Shown here piece by piece: positions 1 to 12,340 of a DNA stretch of 64,000 nt (the stretch's first letter is position 1; every line of letters starts with the position of its first letter). A model generated the notes under the pieces. The model was not told where the DNA came from and did no database searches. It was given only the letters and a program-made list of their open reading frames with translations. Source of the stretch: Membranipora membranacea (lineage: Eukaryota > Bryozoa > Gymnolaemata > Cheilostomatida > Membraniporidae); contig OU612073.1 in NCBI GenBank assembly GCA_914767715.1, positions 9,052,001-9,116,000 on the forward strand, read 5' to 3'. The position numbers and the translations under genes are program-made.

Positions 1-2
1 GT

Positions 3-143
3 GGTGCCAGAGGGGGTGGATTCAAGAGGTCGTTTCAAGGGGGAAACGAGGGTGATAATAAGAAGCCAAGGTCATTGATGGACCAGGGAGGCTGGGGCAG
101 TGGTGGTGCCGCCGGTGGTGAATTCTATCAGGATCAATGGTAG
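3..143 (+). CDS. C-terminal exon of a Gly/Arg-rich, probably RNA-binding protein (partial)
   Basis: The window opens inside a reading frame (third frame) of 46 residues plus a TAG stop at 141-143. It is rich in Gly with scattered Arg/Lys. It begins GARGGGFKRSFQGG, contains KKPRSLMDQGGWGSGG, and ends GGEFYQDQW. Gly-rich RGG-like tails ending in aromatic and Gln residues are typical of hnRNP R/Q-type and related RNA-binding proteins, where they contact RNA and drive self-association. No folded domain is visible because the upstream exons lie outside the window. The exon's 5' border is unknown. The competing frame that runs on to about 309 from an internal ATG lacks this composition and looks like a shadow. 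The family assignment is only a guess from composition. Confidence 0.4.
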   Translation, partial: GARGGGFKRSFQGGNEGDNKKPRSLMDQGGWGSGGAAGGEFYQDQW

Positions 144-2866
144 AGCTTCACCTTATTTCCCCTCCTACCCCATAATGTGTACGCTCCTGACAAAGTTTGG
201 CCATTGTGTTCATGAAACTGGTCCTGCGTCAATGATTGTATATAACCAGCAACAGCTCCATTTTATTTGTGTATTATTATGTGCAATCCTAAATTTTCAT
301 GATACCTAACTGTATGTTCGGATTGAATATTTGGTGTTTTTTATCCTAGAAATTTTATTTGTCAAAGTTCTGTTTGGCTAGTTATTTTATCTCTTGTGGT
401 TAATCGCCAGGACCAGAAATGGTTATGTCCCAATCCTACCTTACGTATCAGCATTTGTATATGTACTGATAATCATTACCATATGAAATGACTTGTCACA
501 TACGAAATTATAATCAGTCAAAGCTACATTATCGTCAAAGAAGATGTTCGAGAAAGTATTGGATGGAACCTGCAAAACGAAGAAATTCAAAATTCTGAAC
601 GCCCGCCGAGGATTAATGCTCTAATAGTATGTCAAGCCTAAAGCCAAATATCATCTACACAGAAATTCAGTCAGCCAAACTCTAAATCCGGACTAAACAA
701 CTAAAATTATAGTAGAACGCAGCAATGGAAAGACTCAAAATTCCAAAGGGATAGAGATGTTTGGAAGTCATATGTACATAAGATCGCCTTTTGCATTCAT
801 CTATCTGACGTGACATATTCCATGATATTAACCACCATTAGAAGCCTTTGCAATCGAAATTTCTTTGTGAGGATCTATTTGTTGTAAAATACATTATCCA
901 GTTTCGAAACAAAACTTAGATTGTCACTTTATCTCCATTTTGGTCATTGGTTAGGGCAAGACACGAGCTCAATGTGGAACACATTCCTGATGCAATATTT
1001 GGATTGTGTGACAAGTCGCTTCTGCCATTTCTTTTTTTCTAATAGGTTGGTTACCACGCACGGACTAGCTTGCTGTGCCGATTTAAAAAGGTGAGTGAAG
1101 TATACTTCGGGCCAGACAAATTGGTAAATGCCTGCATAGCATGAACTGTGTTAGTGGTACTGCGTCACAATGACGAAATCTATACAACACACACAAGTCC
1201 GAAGTCTTCATGATAACAAATCTTCACAACCCAGTTGGTCTGTGGGCAACCGATAAGTCAAACCGGTAGAAAAGCAGTTTACTGTGATTTAGAAATTGAG
1301 ACGCAATGGCTTGTTTGATAGCACACATTTGGTTCTTGATACTTTGACAACTCGCCCATCCATCTTGTATTTATTGTTATCATCCAACATTGCTTTTCAG
1401 GTCTTCTGGTTTGTGTGTTCTGATCTCTGATATGCATGCTTTCATATCTATCAAGTCCCAGCTGTTCGATCAAAACGGTCTTATGACTGACCCTCAATTT
1501 ATTCCACTGTCTGGGTACCTTGCTCTTGAAATAATTGGATCGAAGCCTCTTGTACTAATACAATTCTTGTTTCACAGTCATGTGCAACTCCTTTTCAATA
1601 TCTCTCCCGGTCAACTTATTTTCAAACGCTCTCATTTTCTTTCGATGTTAAGTGCACAATGCTCTCATCATAGGCCATAATTTAACTAAGTGGGGTCACC
1701 CAAATTACATCTGTATTCTGATATTCTGCTGATTTAGGGTGATGTTTTGGCTGGTTTGATCGTGGGCATGTTATTCATTGTTGCCCTCTTGCATTGTAAT
1801 TATCATATGGGCTTGATAACCAGAAGAAATGCCGCTTTGATCAGTGTATCAACACAGCTCATGACAAATTCTCTGTACAATCCTGTGACTGGGTCGATCC
1901 TTGATCTCCTCAAACCCAAATCAACATTACTCAAAACTCGAGCGTTTGGGACCAATGTTTTTTTTCTCTCCCCAAAATGCTACACGACTACTCCTAAGTA
2001 CATGTCAATGCAATAGATTGAACAGAAGTTATCACATGCTTCCATCATCATTATTCTGATGTTCCCTGATTGGGATTTCTCATGAAGTTATTGTTGTAAA
2101 GCCAAAGGTCTTCATCTTTACTAATACTGTTTTGTTTCAGCAATACCCTTTGGTTGATTTGATCGGTGTAGTACCATTTCCCTACGTCCAAAACTTAGGC
2201 AGTCTTCAAGTTTCAGTGGATATGAATAGTTATACAATCATGTACATGTATTTGTAAATATATTTGAAAACTGATTGTTGTGAAAATTATTGAGGTATTA
2301 AAAGCGTGCTTACTGTAAGTTAACAAAAATTCACAAATATTATGCCATGAAGGAATTGTGTCCTCTAATTGAATGATATGGTAACTCCATAACTGGCTTC
2401 CCAAAGTATATACATTATAAAGCAGTGTCCACCAATGGAGCATTCCTATGAATGGATCGACTACAGAGTGGGATTATTATCAAGTGCACTAAAAGCTTGA
2501 TTTAGCATGAAAAGATAATAATTGAGTTGGGCTGAAAAACAGTAAATGATAATAAGCAATCTCACAACGAAAAAGAAAATTTGGCACATCTAGATTTGAC
2601 CGATAACTCTAAGTATGATGTATTTGGTTGAGGTTTAAGCCGCTTGACTAGATAAGGCAAGAGTCTCCAAGTGAAATTGGAAGCAGTTTAACCCCGATCA
2701 GTGAATGCTATTGGTGATTGGTAATTGACATTGATTCCGGGATAGGATGTCAATGTACTTCTGTTTCCTTCATTAAATGTGATTTCAACCCATAAAAGGT
2801 GGCAGTGGCTTGTATGAACAGGGAAGATCTACACTCCCTGAAGGTCAGCTATGCGCCCCCTCAAGG
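144..2866. other. Intergenic/3' flanking region, no gene seen
   Basis: About 2.7 kb between the stop of the Gly-rich gene (+) and the stop of the Rab39-like gene (-), so the two genes converge here. The short ORFs on both strands have no recognisable domain and are not framed by convincing splice sites. The 3' UTRs of both genes must lie here. I see no RNA gene or clear transposon. Confidence 0.5.
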
Positions 2867-5149
2867 TCAGCTACAGCAGCCTCCTTTCTGATGACTGTCT
2901 TCCCTGATTTGGAAGTTATTTCGGGGTACCTCTGACCCATACCCACGCTTAATCCCGTCCCATCCTTCAGTTAATGTCAACCTACCATCCTCCAACATTG
3001 CATAAATCTGTTTTGCCATTATTGAGAATGTCAGCTCCACATTTTCACCGGTCACTGTAAAAGACACAACTGATATATTGCTGCCTTGCACAGAGGAGCA
3101 ACTCCTCATTTCATCTCGATTTCAACAGCCCAATGAGAAATTGAACTCCCCTGACCATCTGAAACCTATTGTGCCTTGCATTCGATAACCAGATCCCTCA
3201 TTTGAAATGATCCACATTCGCTGCTACCAAGTCTTCGCAAACTTACACTGTTGACCATATCATAATCAGGTGGTCGCCACTCTAGCCTTGGCTCTCATGC
3301 GTTGACTAACACACCACACCGCTGCATTTTCATCACTTTTGAATTAATTATATCAATTATCATTTAGTTAATGCAGAAACCCAATACAAAAAAACATATC
3401 GACAGACGTCAGTTTCCGACTTTCAATGAGACATGTTAAAACATTAGCTTGATTTGATTTAACTGGACTCTCCAGGTGTGATCAATTTAGACTGATAAAT
3501 GTATCCCCAACATGATCCTCTGTAAATTCCAGGAAAACTAATTTTCAATGCCCTATCATCGCCAGACTAGTATGAATTAAAATTCCTTTACCTGCGGAGG
3601 TTTCAAGGAAGCTCAGACCGTTGGCGCTGGCAAACCTCTCCCCATCACTGTAGGTGATCACGCGTTCATGAGACATGTCGGATTTGTGCCCTATGACCAT
3701 GAACACAGCTCTACTAGGATCTATGTGCTAAAAATATGGTTATATAGTTAAAAGTTATATATTATAACGATAGACATAAAGAAGTACTTTTTTATATGCT
3801 CATGATATGATTTGGCTATCACTTAGACATATAAGCGTGAGATTCACCATTCCATAGTAACAGTTTCTACAGAGATAATTGGGTCACTACCTCAACTGTA
3901 TCATGCGAGGGATGTTATTGTTGGTTGCTACACTAAACGAATAGCTTCAAAAATGAATGTTTACAGATCATTATATCTTTCATGACATAACTGATATGTC
4001 ATGATACGAAAACGCTCTTAGAGAAAAAGTTTGATTTCCACCTACCTTGAGAGCCTCGTTCAGCCATCCAAGCATGTCTTCAAAGGATTGTCTACTTGTT
4101 ATGTCATATACCATTAGAACACCTACTGAGTTTCTGTAATATGTTCTTGTTATCGACCTAAAACATGGCAACATTATTTAGCTGGTCATGCCAGTGCCGA
4201 CAAATAGAGAAGTAGTATGAATTAGAATGACTTGCAGCAAGGAGCTGCTTTAAGAGACAATAATTATTGCCTATGGGTGACCCAAACTCTCAGTTAGTCC
4301 TCTTCGATAACTTGATTCAGTTGCTATAGAGGTGCAAGTCCTTGCAAACAAGAATCTTGTGAAACATTTTCCTGCGTCATCAAAACTGTTTTCAAATTGA
4401 TCATTCAAAAGATCAAGACATGGGCAATTCAGGATCCCAGCCCGTAGCTGCCTCCTCCATCTCAGCAACAAACCACTAGTCAGTCAGCAATTTTATCAGA
4501 TTTTAGATATAAGATGTCGTGCTAAAAATATGACCAATAAAAAGGCTCTCCGCTAATGATAAATACCCATCCAGCAGTGCTCACTGGCTGATCATTCCAC
4601 CTTGTATCAATCTCAAAGTGTGACTGTCACATACCCATCCGGATGCCTATTAAACAACTGCCGGATGTCGGCTTGGCATCCGGTTGGCATGCAGACATCC
4701 AGATGGGTTTGTTGTCTGATGATGCAGTATCTACAAACCCATCCCCCTCAGTTAAATCTATATCCGGATGACTTCTATGCAACCGAATGCCTACTTGTCA
4801 TCCTGTGGTTGTCTGGATGCCAACCGGATGCCACACAGACATCAGCCGGTTGCCTTATATGTATCCGGGCGGGTTCTTAGCGCAGCAAAAGACCCCCTCA
4901 GATAGCTTGATAACATTAAACTCACCGAAAGCGTTCCTGACCAGCAGTGTCCCAGAGCTGCAGCTTCACCCTCTTCCCGGGAGAGATCTCGATTACTTTT
5001 GCAAAGAAATCTACACCCACTGTAGCTTCACATACATCAGGACACCTACCCTCAGTGAAGTACTTGAGAATACTTGATTTACCCACCATGCTGTCTCCTA
5101 TCAGTATAACTCTGAATTGATACTCAAAAGCTGGATCTACAGCCTCCAT
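2867..5149 (-). CDS. RAB39: Rab39-like small GTPase
   Basis: Four exons on the minus strand: 5149-4926, 4157-4046, 3727-3592, 3054-2867 (660 nt, 219 aa). All borders are GT-AG with matching phase. The start ATG at 5149 opens MEAVDPAFEYQFRVILIGDS. The G1 P-loop GDSMVGKS is at residues 18-25, the switch I Thr at 43 (EATVGVDFF), G3 WDTAGQE at 66-72, G4 GHKSD at 125-129 (Rab39 proteins use GHKxD instead of NKxD), and G5 ETSA at 154-157. The C terminus GGCCS carries two Cys for geranylgeranylation. Length and the PGKRVKLQLWDTAGQERFR stretch fit the Rab39 subfamily, which acts in endosome/Golgi-to-lysosome traffic and autophagy. All catalytic elements are intact. Intron 1 holds a CATCCGG-type degenerate repeat. 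Confidence 0.93.
4620..4875. repeat. Degenerate CATCCGG/AACCGGATG repeat cluster in Rab39 intron 1
   Basis: The stretch contains at least eight variants of CATCCGG, CATCCAGATG, AACCGGATG and TATCCGGATG in both orientations, spaced irregularly at about 15-60 bp. It begins 43 bases after the Rab39 exon 1 donor region when read on the minus strand. It is open in two plus frames, but the peptides look repeat-derived. It may be a decayed satellite or the remains of a repetitive element. Confidence 0.5.
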
Positions 5150-5636
5150 TGTGCTTCAGCTTCATTGACAAACTATTGTTTGGAAACTGTGTATCTCAAA
5201 ATTGATTTCAGAGACACTGGGGAACCAAGAATTAGCATTAAATATCCCATGACATGACAGTAATGCAGCCAGTCCACTTCTCTCGCTCTACTCATGGGTT
5301 TTCCTATCACAGGAAATGGTCTTGTTTGTACTGTTAATAGGTCAAATCAATAATGATGAGTTTTCCATACATGCTATGTGGGGAGTTGCCCTATCACTGT
5401 CAAACAAAGCCTTCAGTAACATACTGATTGGAGCGCATTTTGGTAAGAATTTCACCATGTTCAACTAAGACAAGTTGTTAAAGTTGTTTAACAACTTGGG
5501 AAAGAGCCAATATACTATACTATACTTGAATCTGGAATTCTGCACAATGAAGTGATATTATTTGTATTATAATACCACATACGGACATCTTCACGAGGAT
5601 AACAACTGACAGATATTTGAGCCATGACTGCCGCTT
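5150..5636. other. Rab39 upstream region / LSM2 downstream region
   Basis: About 490 bp between the Rab39 start and the LSM2 polyadenylation signals, both genes being on the minus strand. It should contain the Rab39 promoter and 5' UTR. I see no TATA box and no coding signal. Confidence 0.4.
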
Positions 5637-5647
5637 TTTATTTTATT
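5637..5647 (-). terminator. Overlapping polyadenylation signals for LSM2
   Basis: Two overlapping AATAAA hexamers read on the minus strand (TTTATT on the plus strand at 5637-5642 and 5642-5647). They lie about 200 nt downstream of the LSM2 stop codon, a normal 3' UTR distance. No other gene end needs them. Confidence 0.6.
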
Positions 5648-5845
5648 TACAGTATATTACAGTGAAATAGCTTTCACAACATCTTTTAATAATGAATGTG
5701 TGTTCTATACCTATCATGAATATATAAGGTATTTCTGTGCAGACAGTGCTTCAATAACCTTATTAGAGAATTAACAGACATACCTAGAGTTACAGTATTA
5801 CACTTGAAATATGAAGAGTTTTTGAAAAATATGGATATTTCAGCT

Positions 5846-7088
5846 TCACCTTTTCTTATTTTGAGATGCTTCTTTTCTGGCAGCGTCTTGTAAAAGTTGG
5901 GTATCACACTCATCAGCGGGTAACTGTATATATCTCACCACAGATCCTCTGATGAAACAGTTTCTCACTGATAACTGAAAAATAATAGAAAATGCAACCT
6001 TTCTTGTTTGGCAAAAAACTTTGTGACGTGTGCAAGACAATTTTAGTCACAGAAGCAGCTCTTAAACTAGCAATATATTATAGCAAAAGCTCAAGTGGGT
6101 AACACTTTCTGCATTATACATTTCAAACATGAGTGAAGTGAGAGAACATGGAATAATACGAAATTTTAACTTGGGGAAAATTCCTCGTACCACAGTCAAA
6201 ATAATGCTACTGAACTAACTGTAATAAGAATCTTTAACAGTATTCGAAGGTCTACTATAATTTGGATATAGAAGTGAGAAACCTATATTCCGGATCAAAA
6301 ATCAGGTTCAAGATTGCTGATGATGTGTATGATTTTTATGCTATATATGATTACTCGTTAAAGCAAATTATGTTGGCCCTATTGGTCTTACAGTTGAGTT
6401 GAGGGTATTCTGTATAAAATCAACTAGGTGACCACCATTTAGCAAGCACCTAATAATACACTATACTCACCATGTGTGGGTATCTGTCTGGGTCTGTCAC
6501 AGAGATATCTGTTAGTTTGATATTCAGGAACTGATCCACTGAGTGAAGAGTACCGTGTATACTGATAATAAAAAGAAAATAGTCTGAAGTACTCAACTGA
6601 ATTTATAAGTTGAAATATCAACTCTAGTCTATAACTCATCTGTGAGGTTGCAAATGTGCCGTAGTAATTTGCTCATGGAGATGTTTATACCTGTTTATCA
6701 TCATATACTATGGGGTAAAATTTATACATATTCTCCATACTGTACTTACTGCAAGGACTGGAGGAATGAAGATGATCATGATATATTGGAATGGCTAGCT
6801 GATGATTTGGACAAATTAACTAAATTGCGTGCCAATACTTGAATGTATAATAGTAATCAAAGCACTTACCTCAAGTCATTTTTCAACTCCACGACAACAT
6901 CTTTTCCAACTAATGATTTGAAGAATGAGTAGAACAACTACAATAAAAAATGTGAACCTTTTGCTTTAGTCAACACAGACTGACATTGTTATTTAGACAG
7001 CAGAAGTACCTGCAGTTGGGGATCATCATAATACAAACTAATGGTCTTTTCTATTGCAATATATTTGTATGTAACTAGAACATACCAT
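5846..7088 (-). CDS. LSM2: U6 snRNA-associated Sm-like protein LSm2
   Basis: Coding exons on the minus strand: 7088-7086 (the ATG alone), 6937-6870, 6561-6471, 5974-5846, giving 96 aa; human LSm2 has 95. The protein begins MLFYSFFKSLVGKDVVVELK. The Sm1 motif runs through LHSVDQFLNIKLTDISV and Sm2 through NCFIRGSVVRYIQLP. The tail is DTQLLQDAARKEASQNKKR. LSm2 is a subunit of two rings: LSm2-8, which binds U6 snRNA 3' ends in splicing, and LSm1-7, which acts in cytoplasmic mRNA decapping. Near-identity to the human protein leaves no doubt about the family. The first coding exon carries only the start codon, directly followed by the donor GTATGT. That exon is placed from the required phase (0) and from homology. 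Two AATAAA signals follow the stop by 200 nt. Confidence 0.95.
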
Positions 7089-8337
7089 TTTTGCTGCAAG
7101 TCTGCGGCTTTGTATACAGCAAATTTGGAGCTAGTGACGGCTTGACTTCCTGCTTTATTCAGACAACTTTCTGAGCTGTGAGAGTTTTTCACAGTATGAG
7201 AGGGAATGACAGTACGGTTACTGACCCAGAGGCGATCTGTAAGCAAATCAAAAAGACCCAATTTAATCATATGTAAACGGCATAGCTCATAAGAGAGACT
7301 AATCGGCACGCATACCCCGACACCGACTTAACATTGTTCGCATTCAAAACCACTATGGATCAGAGTTTGGGCCTTGTTCTTGGCCTAACTGATGATATAC
7401 AACTCATGAAGTATTATTCAAATCAATTAGCAGCTAGAAATAATACCATCTCACGCAGCTAAGCGTCAACTCAAGACTTATATCCATACCAACAGGCCAA
7501 CAAACCAGTTAAAATGAGAGAAAAAGAAAGAGCTGCAATACAGTGAGTAGACAAAATCAATTCCGTCTTATGAGGTGTGATCAGGGAGATTCTCCCTGGT
7601 GTGATGATGTCTTTTTGTATCAGCAGAATAGGAGCAGGGAGAATGATTGGGAGGCAGCATTCCAAATTGAATCCATGCTCTTCTCTTTGTTATAGCACCA
7701 AGCACCATTGCACCTGTATTATGATGTATTACTCAGACACACAAGCACAGACGAGTGTAGATGAGAACACAGATGTCTTTTGCTCTCAGGTGACATATCA
7801 ACGACACGTAAGAATATCTGTGGAGTCCAGAGGCTATAGATGAAATTTAAATGCATTTTTTTCTCCATCATCAGTGACCCTCAACCAACAAAACCAAACC
7901 GAAGGGGATTGGCAGTCAAAAATTGCTGAATCATTGCCAGATAAGATCCTGGGCCTGGTCTGGACTTAGAGTTGTTGCTTCATTCAAATCAAAGTAAAGT
8001 TCAGACCTGAATCCACCATAATAGAGAGATGTTAACTAGCATAAGGGGTTCCTTGTTTTAGTTTAGTATAGATGTCACAGGGAGTAACAATAACACCCTG
8101 CTGTTACTCCTTGGAAATCCTCATCAATCAATTCTTGAGACTTAATTTTCAGTTATGAACAACAACAAGAAATATGAATTTTTTCAATTTCTCTCCCATT
8201 CATTTTATGACCTTGACATCTGAGAAGAAAATCTCCAAATATCTCGCAGTTGTTGAGAGAATATTTTAGTTTCACTTTCTCAATTTCACTCATTCATTGA
8301 AATTTCTGCTTCTAACATTTTTTAACTTGCCAACATT
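7089..8337. other. Divergent promoter interval between LSM2 and PSMB1
   Basis: About 1.25 kb separates the LSM2 start codon (-) from the PSMB1 start codon (+). It must hold the LSM2 5' UTR exon and both promoters. Short ORFs here have no domain content. I see no TATA box at a convincing distance and no repeat. Confidence 0.4.
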
Positions 8338-11300
8338 ATGGAGACAATGCAAAGAGGACTTGGAGACTACAAAGCTGGTCCAGTAGAGCAACGATTCAAT
8401 CCATATGCCATGCATGGAGGGTAAATATCATTAAAAAATGATGCTCTTTTAACCCTTATTATCCTCAATTATAGTCAATCAATTCAACAATCAACCACCA
8501 GTCCAGTTTACCTACTACTCAGGCCTATCTTCCTATCAATAATGTTTTCTCAATTCAACTCAATGAGTGTCAATGATGAAGGAACAACAGTGGAGTAGTG
8601 GCGATAATGAATGAAATTGTCAAATAAATTCTGACTTTTGTTGCAAATTCTGAATTGAGAACTTAGAAGCTAAGCTTAGTTAGGGATTATTATTATAATT
8701 ATGAATGATATAATAATGATTAACTTCTTCCTTCTGGGTTTATGATTACAATTCTGAATGAGATATAGATAGATATTGACAGTTACTATCATATAGTAAG
8801 GAGGGAATCTTCAAGTTTGCCAATAATAATAAAGCTCTCTTCATCTCAAGCCTCAGACTTTATTTCTTTACTAGCATGTTCTTTGCTCTCATTTTAACCT
8901 TGCTACCTCTTCTCAATGCAGAACTTGTTTGGCTGTTGCTGGGCCTGACTTTGCTGTCATAGCAAGTGACACAAGACTGAGTGAAGGATTCTCTATACTC
9001 TCCAGAGATGCACCAAAAACATACACATTGTAAGTACATTAGATAAAATTCATCACATGTTGGGACTCAAATCAGAAATAAAACTGATCGTAATTAATTA
9101 TAAGAAACTCATCAGTGGATATAGTCTGTAGATTTTTGACCTGATATTCACACCACAGGTAAAACTTTTGCGCGTCAAGCACACACTGAATGCTGCCCCA
9201 CCATATTATGCTGCATGTTAAGTCAACAGCTTCATCCTGATCATCATATTCATGATTGTTTATGTGATTTTGTTTTGAACTTATTGTAGAACAAAAAACA
9301 CAATAGTAGGATGTACAGGATTCCATGGTGATGTACTTACACTGACAAAAAATCTAAATGCTCGTCTTATCGTGAGTACAACATCTGTTTTGATCCATCA
9401 TACCTGAGTTAACTTGTTAACAAGTTTCATGGGTGAATAATCATGCAGTGATATAGCCAGAAAAAAAGCCCATCCATTTTGCTTTTATTGCTAGTTCTCT
9501 GCATGTAACCTAGCTTATCATGACCATATTTCCGTTAGAGACATACAAAAAGGCTATAGTTGCTGTTATGATAACTTTAATGGTACTCATGAAAACAGTT
9601 TGTGAGAACATTCATGAGCATATCTCCAGACTTCATGAATTCTTATCTAAATGACAATTATATGCCCGATATGTGTCTAGGTTAGGGGTGCTCAACTTTT
9701 TTGCCAGTGGGTCACTTTTAAAAATTCACATATTGAAGTGGGCCAGAATTTTTTGCGCCAAGCAAGCAGGCTATCAGTGGACAGTCACAATGGGTGAGTT
9801 TTAATATGGGCAAGTGGGCCACCTAAAATTGGCAAGTGGGCCAAATTTGGCCCAAAGACCATAGTTTGAACACCCCTGGTCTAGGTCATACACTTTTTGA
9901 CTTAGGCTTTTCTAAACTAATTGTTCTCACGAGTATAATCAAATGCAGGCTTAGGCTCTCACATCAACTTCCATGGCTGAGAAGTTTTGGGATCATTGTA
10001 CTTTTAATGTTTGTTGATTTGTTTGTAGATGTATGAACAGGAGCATGGTAAAAAGATGAAGACTTCAGCCATAGCAGCTATGTTATCTACAATGCTGTAT
10101 GGACGAAGATTCTTCCCTTTTTATGTACACAATATCATTGCTGGATTAGACGATGAAGGTAGGTTAATGTATACAAGCCGGCTTCATCTGTTTTCATGAC
10201 GGTTGTCTGGTCTCCCCACCCACTCGATGTTACCTAAAAAACTATGCTGAGTTCTACATTGAGCAACATCTCAACGGTGATCACGAAAAATGTAACTTTT
10301 GGCATAACCATAAAAGTCTCCCTACCACATCCCAAACAAAAATGATTTTCATGATGTATTCCTGTGATAAGTGAGAGATAGTTTATGTCATGCAGAAGCT
10401 TGGTTGGCGAATTGCTGGCTAGTAGCTGTCACTATGTTTCTCAGGAGAAGAAAATTCCTATTATCACCATAAAAAAACATTGACCAGCAGGCCATTTAAA
10501 TAAACTCTTATACCAATGTGTTTGCTGCCTACATTCAAGTTACTTAAAGGGCAACCAAGGTTTCGCAGCAATGCATTAATGGGTAGCAAATAATGTGCTG
10601 GGCAGCATCAGCTTTGTGCATTACGCGATGCAAAACTCAAAGTAGTTGCTGACTCTAAGCTGGGTAACACTTCAGTTTAGGGGAGGTTCCAAGACTTTGC
10701 TGTAATAATTATAGAGCACAGGCTAAATAATAACAGGAACAGGAAACTGCTATGTGGTATTCTATTTTAGCTGAGTTTGAGTGCCTGATGGAAGAAATGT
10801 TTCACAAGAATTCTGGCTGAATAATCATCCGACTTATATTTTGTCTTTTTCCCCATGCAGAAGGTGCAATCTGCTATTAATCAATGGCCATCAATGAGAA
10901 GTTGTTTGAAACCTTGGTTGCACTTTAAGTAATTTGAGTATCTCAAGCATTCACAAGCCTTTGGTCAGCATGACCCTTTTCACGCTGTGGTAAAGCCTGA
11001 TAGGGGCTAAACAATGATAACAAAAAACTGCCTTTTACAGGTAAAGGAGCTGTGTTCAGTTTTGACCCTGTAGGATCTTATGAGAGAGAGTTCTACAGGT
11101 CTGGAGGTTCAGCCTCTGCTATGTTACAACCACTGCTAGACAACCAGGTACTGAAAATTATATGAAACTTCTTTTCCAATATACGAATATATTTAGGAAG
11201 CTCTTCAGTTTTATATGCTACATACTTCTCAGTAAGAGGTGTGATGTGTATGCGTGGTTTCCAGGCAACTACCTATGAAGATTCCTGTGTTATATTATGT

Positions 11301-11831
11301 TATGTCATGCCTCTATATATATAAAAGCATTACCATAGAGGAGTAAATGTTGGCTTTAGTTAAGTCAGCTTAGGAGTGATTTCATGGTATCCGTCCAAAT
11401 ATTGAACTATTTCAAGCCTACAGAGAGGCTTTTCCTCCCCTGAATATAGTACTTGTGATGGTTTGGTGGGGATGGTGAGATCGAGCAATTAGTTAGCGCG
11501 CTTGCCATTCACTGCCAGGCGGTCGGTGCCGCATGAGTTGTGGATTCGTGTCCCAGCTTTCAAGGTTGATTGTTCCAGCCTCAGCACCCTCGGGTGTATA
11601 CCTCTCCATTACTTTTACTGATTATAATGTTGATTATGTTTATAGATGGGAGGTAAGAATCAGACAGGGATAGATATGCCCCCTCTATCTGTAGAGAAGG
11701 CAGTAGCTCTGTGTAAGGATGTGTTCATCTCAGCAGCAGAGCGTGATATATACACAGGAGACGCAGTCAAGGTACAAGTCATCAACAAAGACGGCATCAA
11801 GGAGGAAATATTCCCTCTAAGAAGAGATTAA
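8338..11831 (+). CDS. PSMB1: 20S proteasome subunit beta type-1 (beta-6)
   Basis: Six exons: 8338-8420, 8922-9029, 9290-9371, 10029-10158, 11041-11147, 11646-11831 (696 nt, 231 aa; human 241). All introns are GT-AG and phases agree. Diagnostic blocks are [14 protein letters not shown] at the propeptide border (Thr29), [86 protein letters not shown] and [17 protein letters not shown]. This is the beta-6 subunit of the 20S core, a structural Ntn-hydrolase-fold subunit without proteolytic activity. Intron 3 carries a hAT-type MITE and intron 5 a tRNA-like SINE. An ATTAAA polyadenylation variant lies 90 nt after the stop. The start is the first ATG of the exon; an ATG three codons on is also possible. 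Confidence 0.97.
9675..9886 (+). mobile_element. hAT-type MITE with 8-bp target site duplication
   Basis: A 196-bp element (9683-9878) begins TAGGGGTGCTCAAC and ends GTTTGAACACCCCTG. The ends are imperfect terminal inverted repeats, since the reverse complement of the right end starts CAGGGGTGTTCAAAC. It is flanked by identical 8-bp direct repeats GTCTAGGT (9675-9682 and 9879-9886). The 8-bp duplication and CAGGGGTG-like ends fit non-autonomous hAT transposons. Internally it repeats the phrase AAGTGGGCCA about three times. It has no coding capacity and sits in PSMB1 intron 3. Confidence 0.85.
11469..11613 (+). mobile_element. tRNA-derived SINE-like sequence in PSMB1 intron 5
   Basis: The stretch reads like a decayed tRNA head. 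An A-box-like part around GAGCAATTAGTTAGCGCGC is followed about 50 bp later by a B-box-like GTGGATTCGTGTCCC, then an unrelated tail. It cannot fold as a full functional tRNA because the acceptor halves do not pair. This is consistent with a pol III-derived SINE. No target duplication was identified. Confidence 0.5.
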
Positions 11832-12340
11832 ATATTACCTGTCATTGTAATGTGTTTGAACATACCTAACTGTTGTATAATGTAGATTGTCTGTTCACCT
11901 TTGGTTATAAGTAAAAAAATATTAAATTTTTCTTGTTTATATTAATACGATATATATTAAAATACAAGTTCTATCCAAATGAAACAGAATTATATATCAA
12001 CTACGTCATCAGTTGATTAGCCGAACAAAATTGACATCTAAAGCATTGAAACATGGAAAATAATATGTGACAGTTACTGGTATGGTACATACACGAAACG
12101 TGACAAAAATGTGTATTTGTTGATAAATTGGAATGGTTTTACTGTAAATATATCAATGGTACAAGTTTTTAATATCTGGCGTCGAGAATTACCACCTAAC
12201 TGAATCATATGGCTCAGTTAATATGTTAGTATGCAGTTAAAAAACGTCTCATCGTAGAGTTGTATATTTACAGGTATAAGATATGACTGATAATGATAGA
12301 AAATTGCTTAAGAAAAGAATGAAGTTTAAGCAAAGATGAG
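11832..12340. other. Convergent 3' interval between PSMB1 and the mindin-like gene
   Basis: About 510 bp between two facing stop codons. It holds both 3' UTRs. Apart from the ATTAAA at 11921 I see nothing specific. Confidence 0.5.
11921..11926 (+). terminator. Candidate polyadenylation signal of PSMB1
   Basis: ATTAAA lies 90 nt after the PSMB1 stop in an A/T-rich stretch, followed by a T-rich segment. It is the commonest variant of AATAAA. Confidence 0.5.

Noticed and set aside
1279-2443. Several 70-96 codon ORFs on both strands
   Set aside because: Composition is like random AT-rich sequence, with no domain and no flanking exons in compatible phase.
4602-5077. Two overlapping plus-strand ORFs in Rab39 intron 1/exon 1
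   Set aside because: One covers the ATCCGG repeats and the other is antisense to the conserved Rab39 first exon. Neither has a domain.
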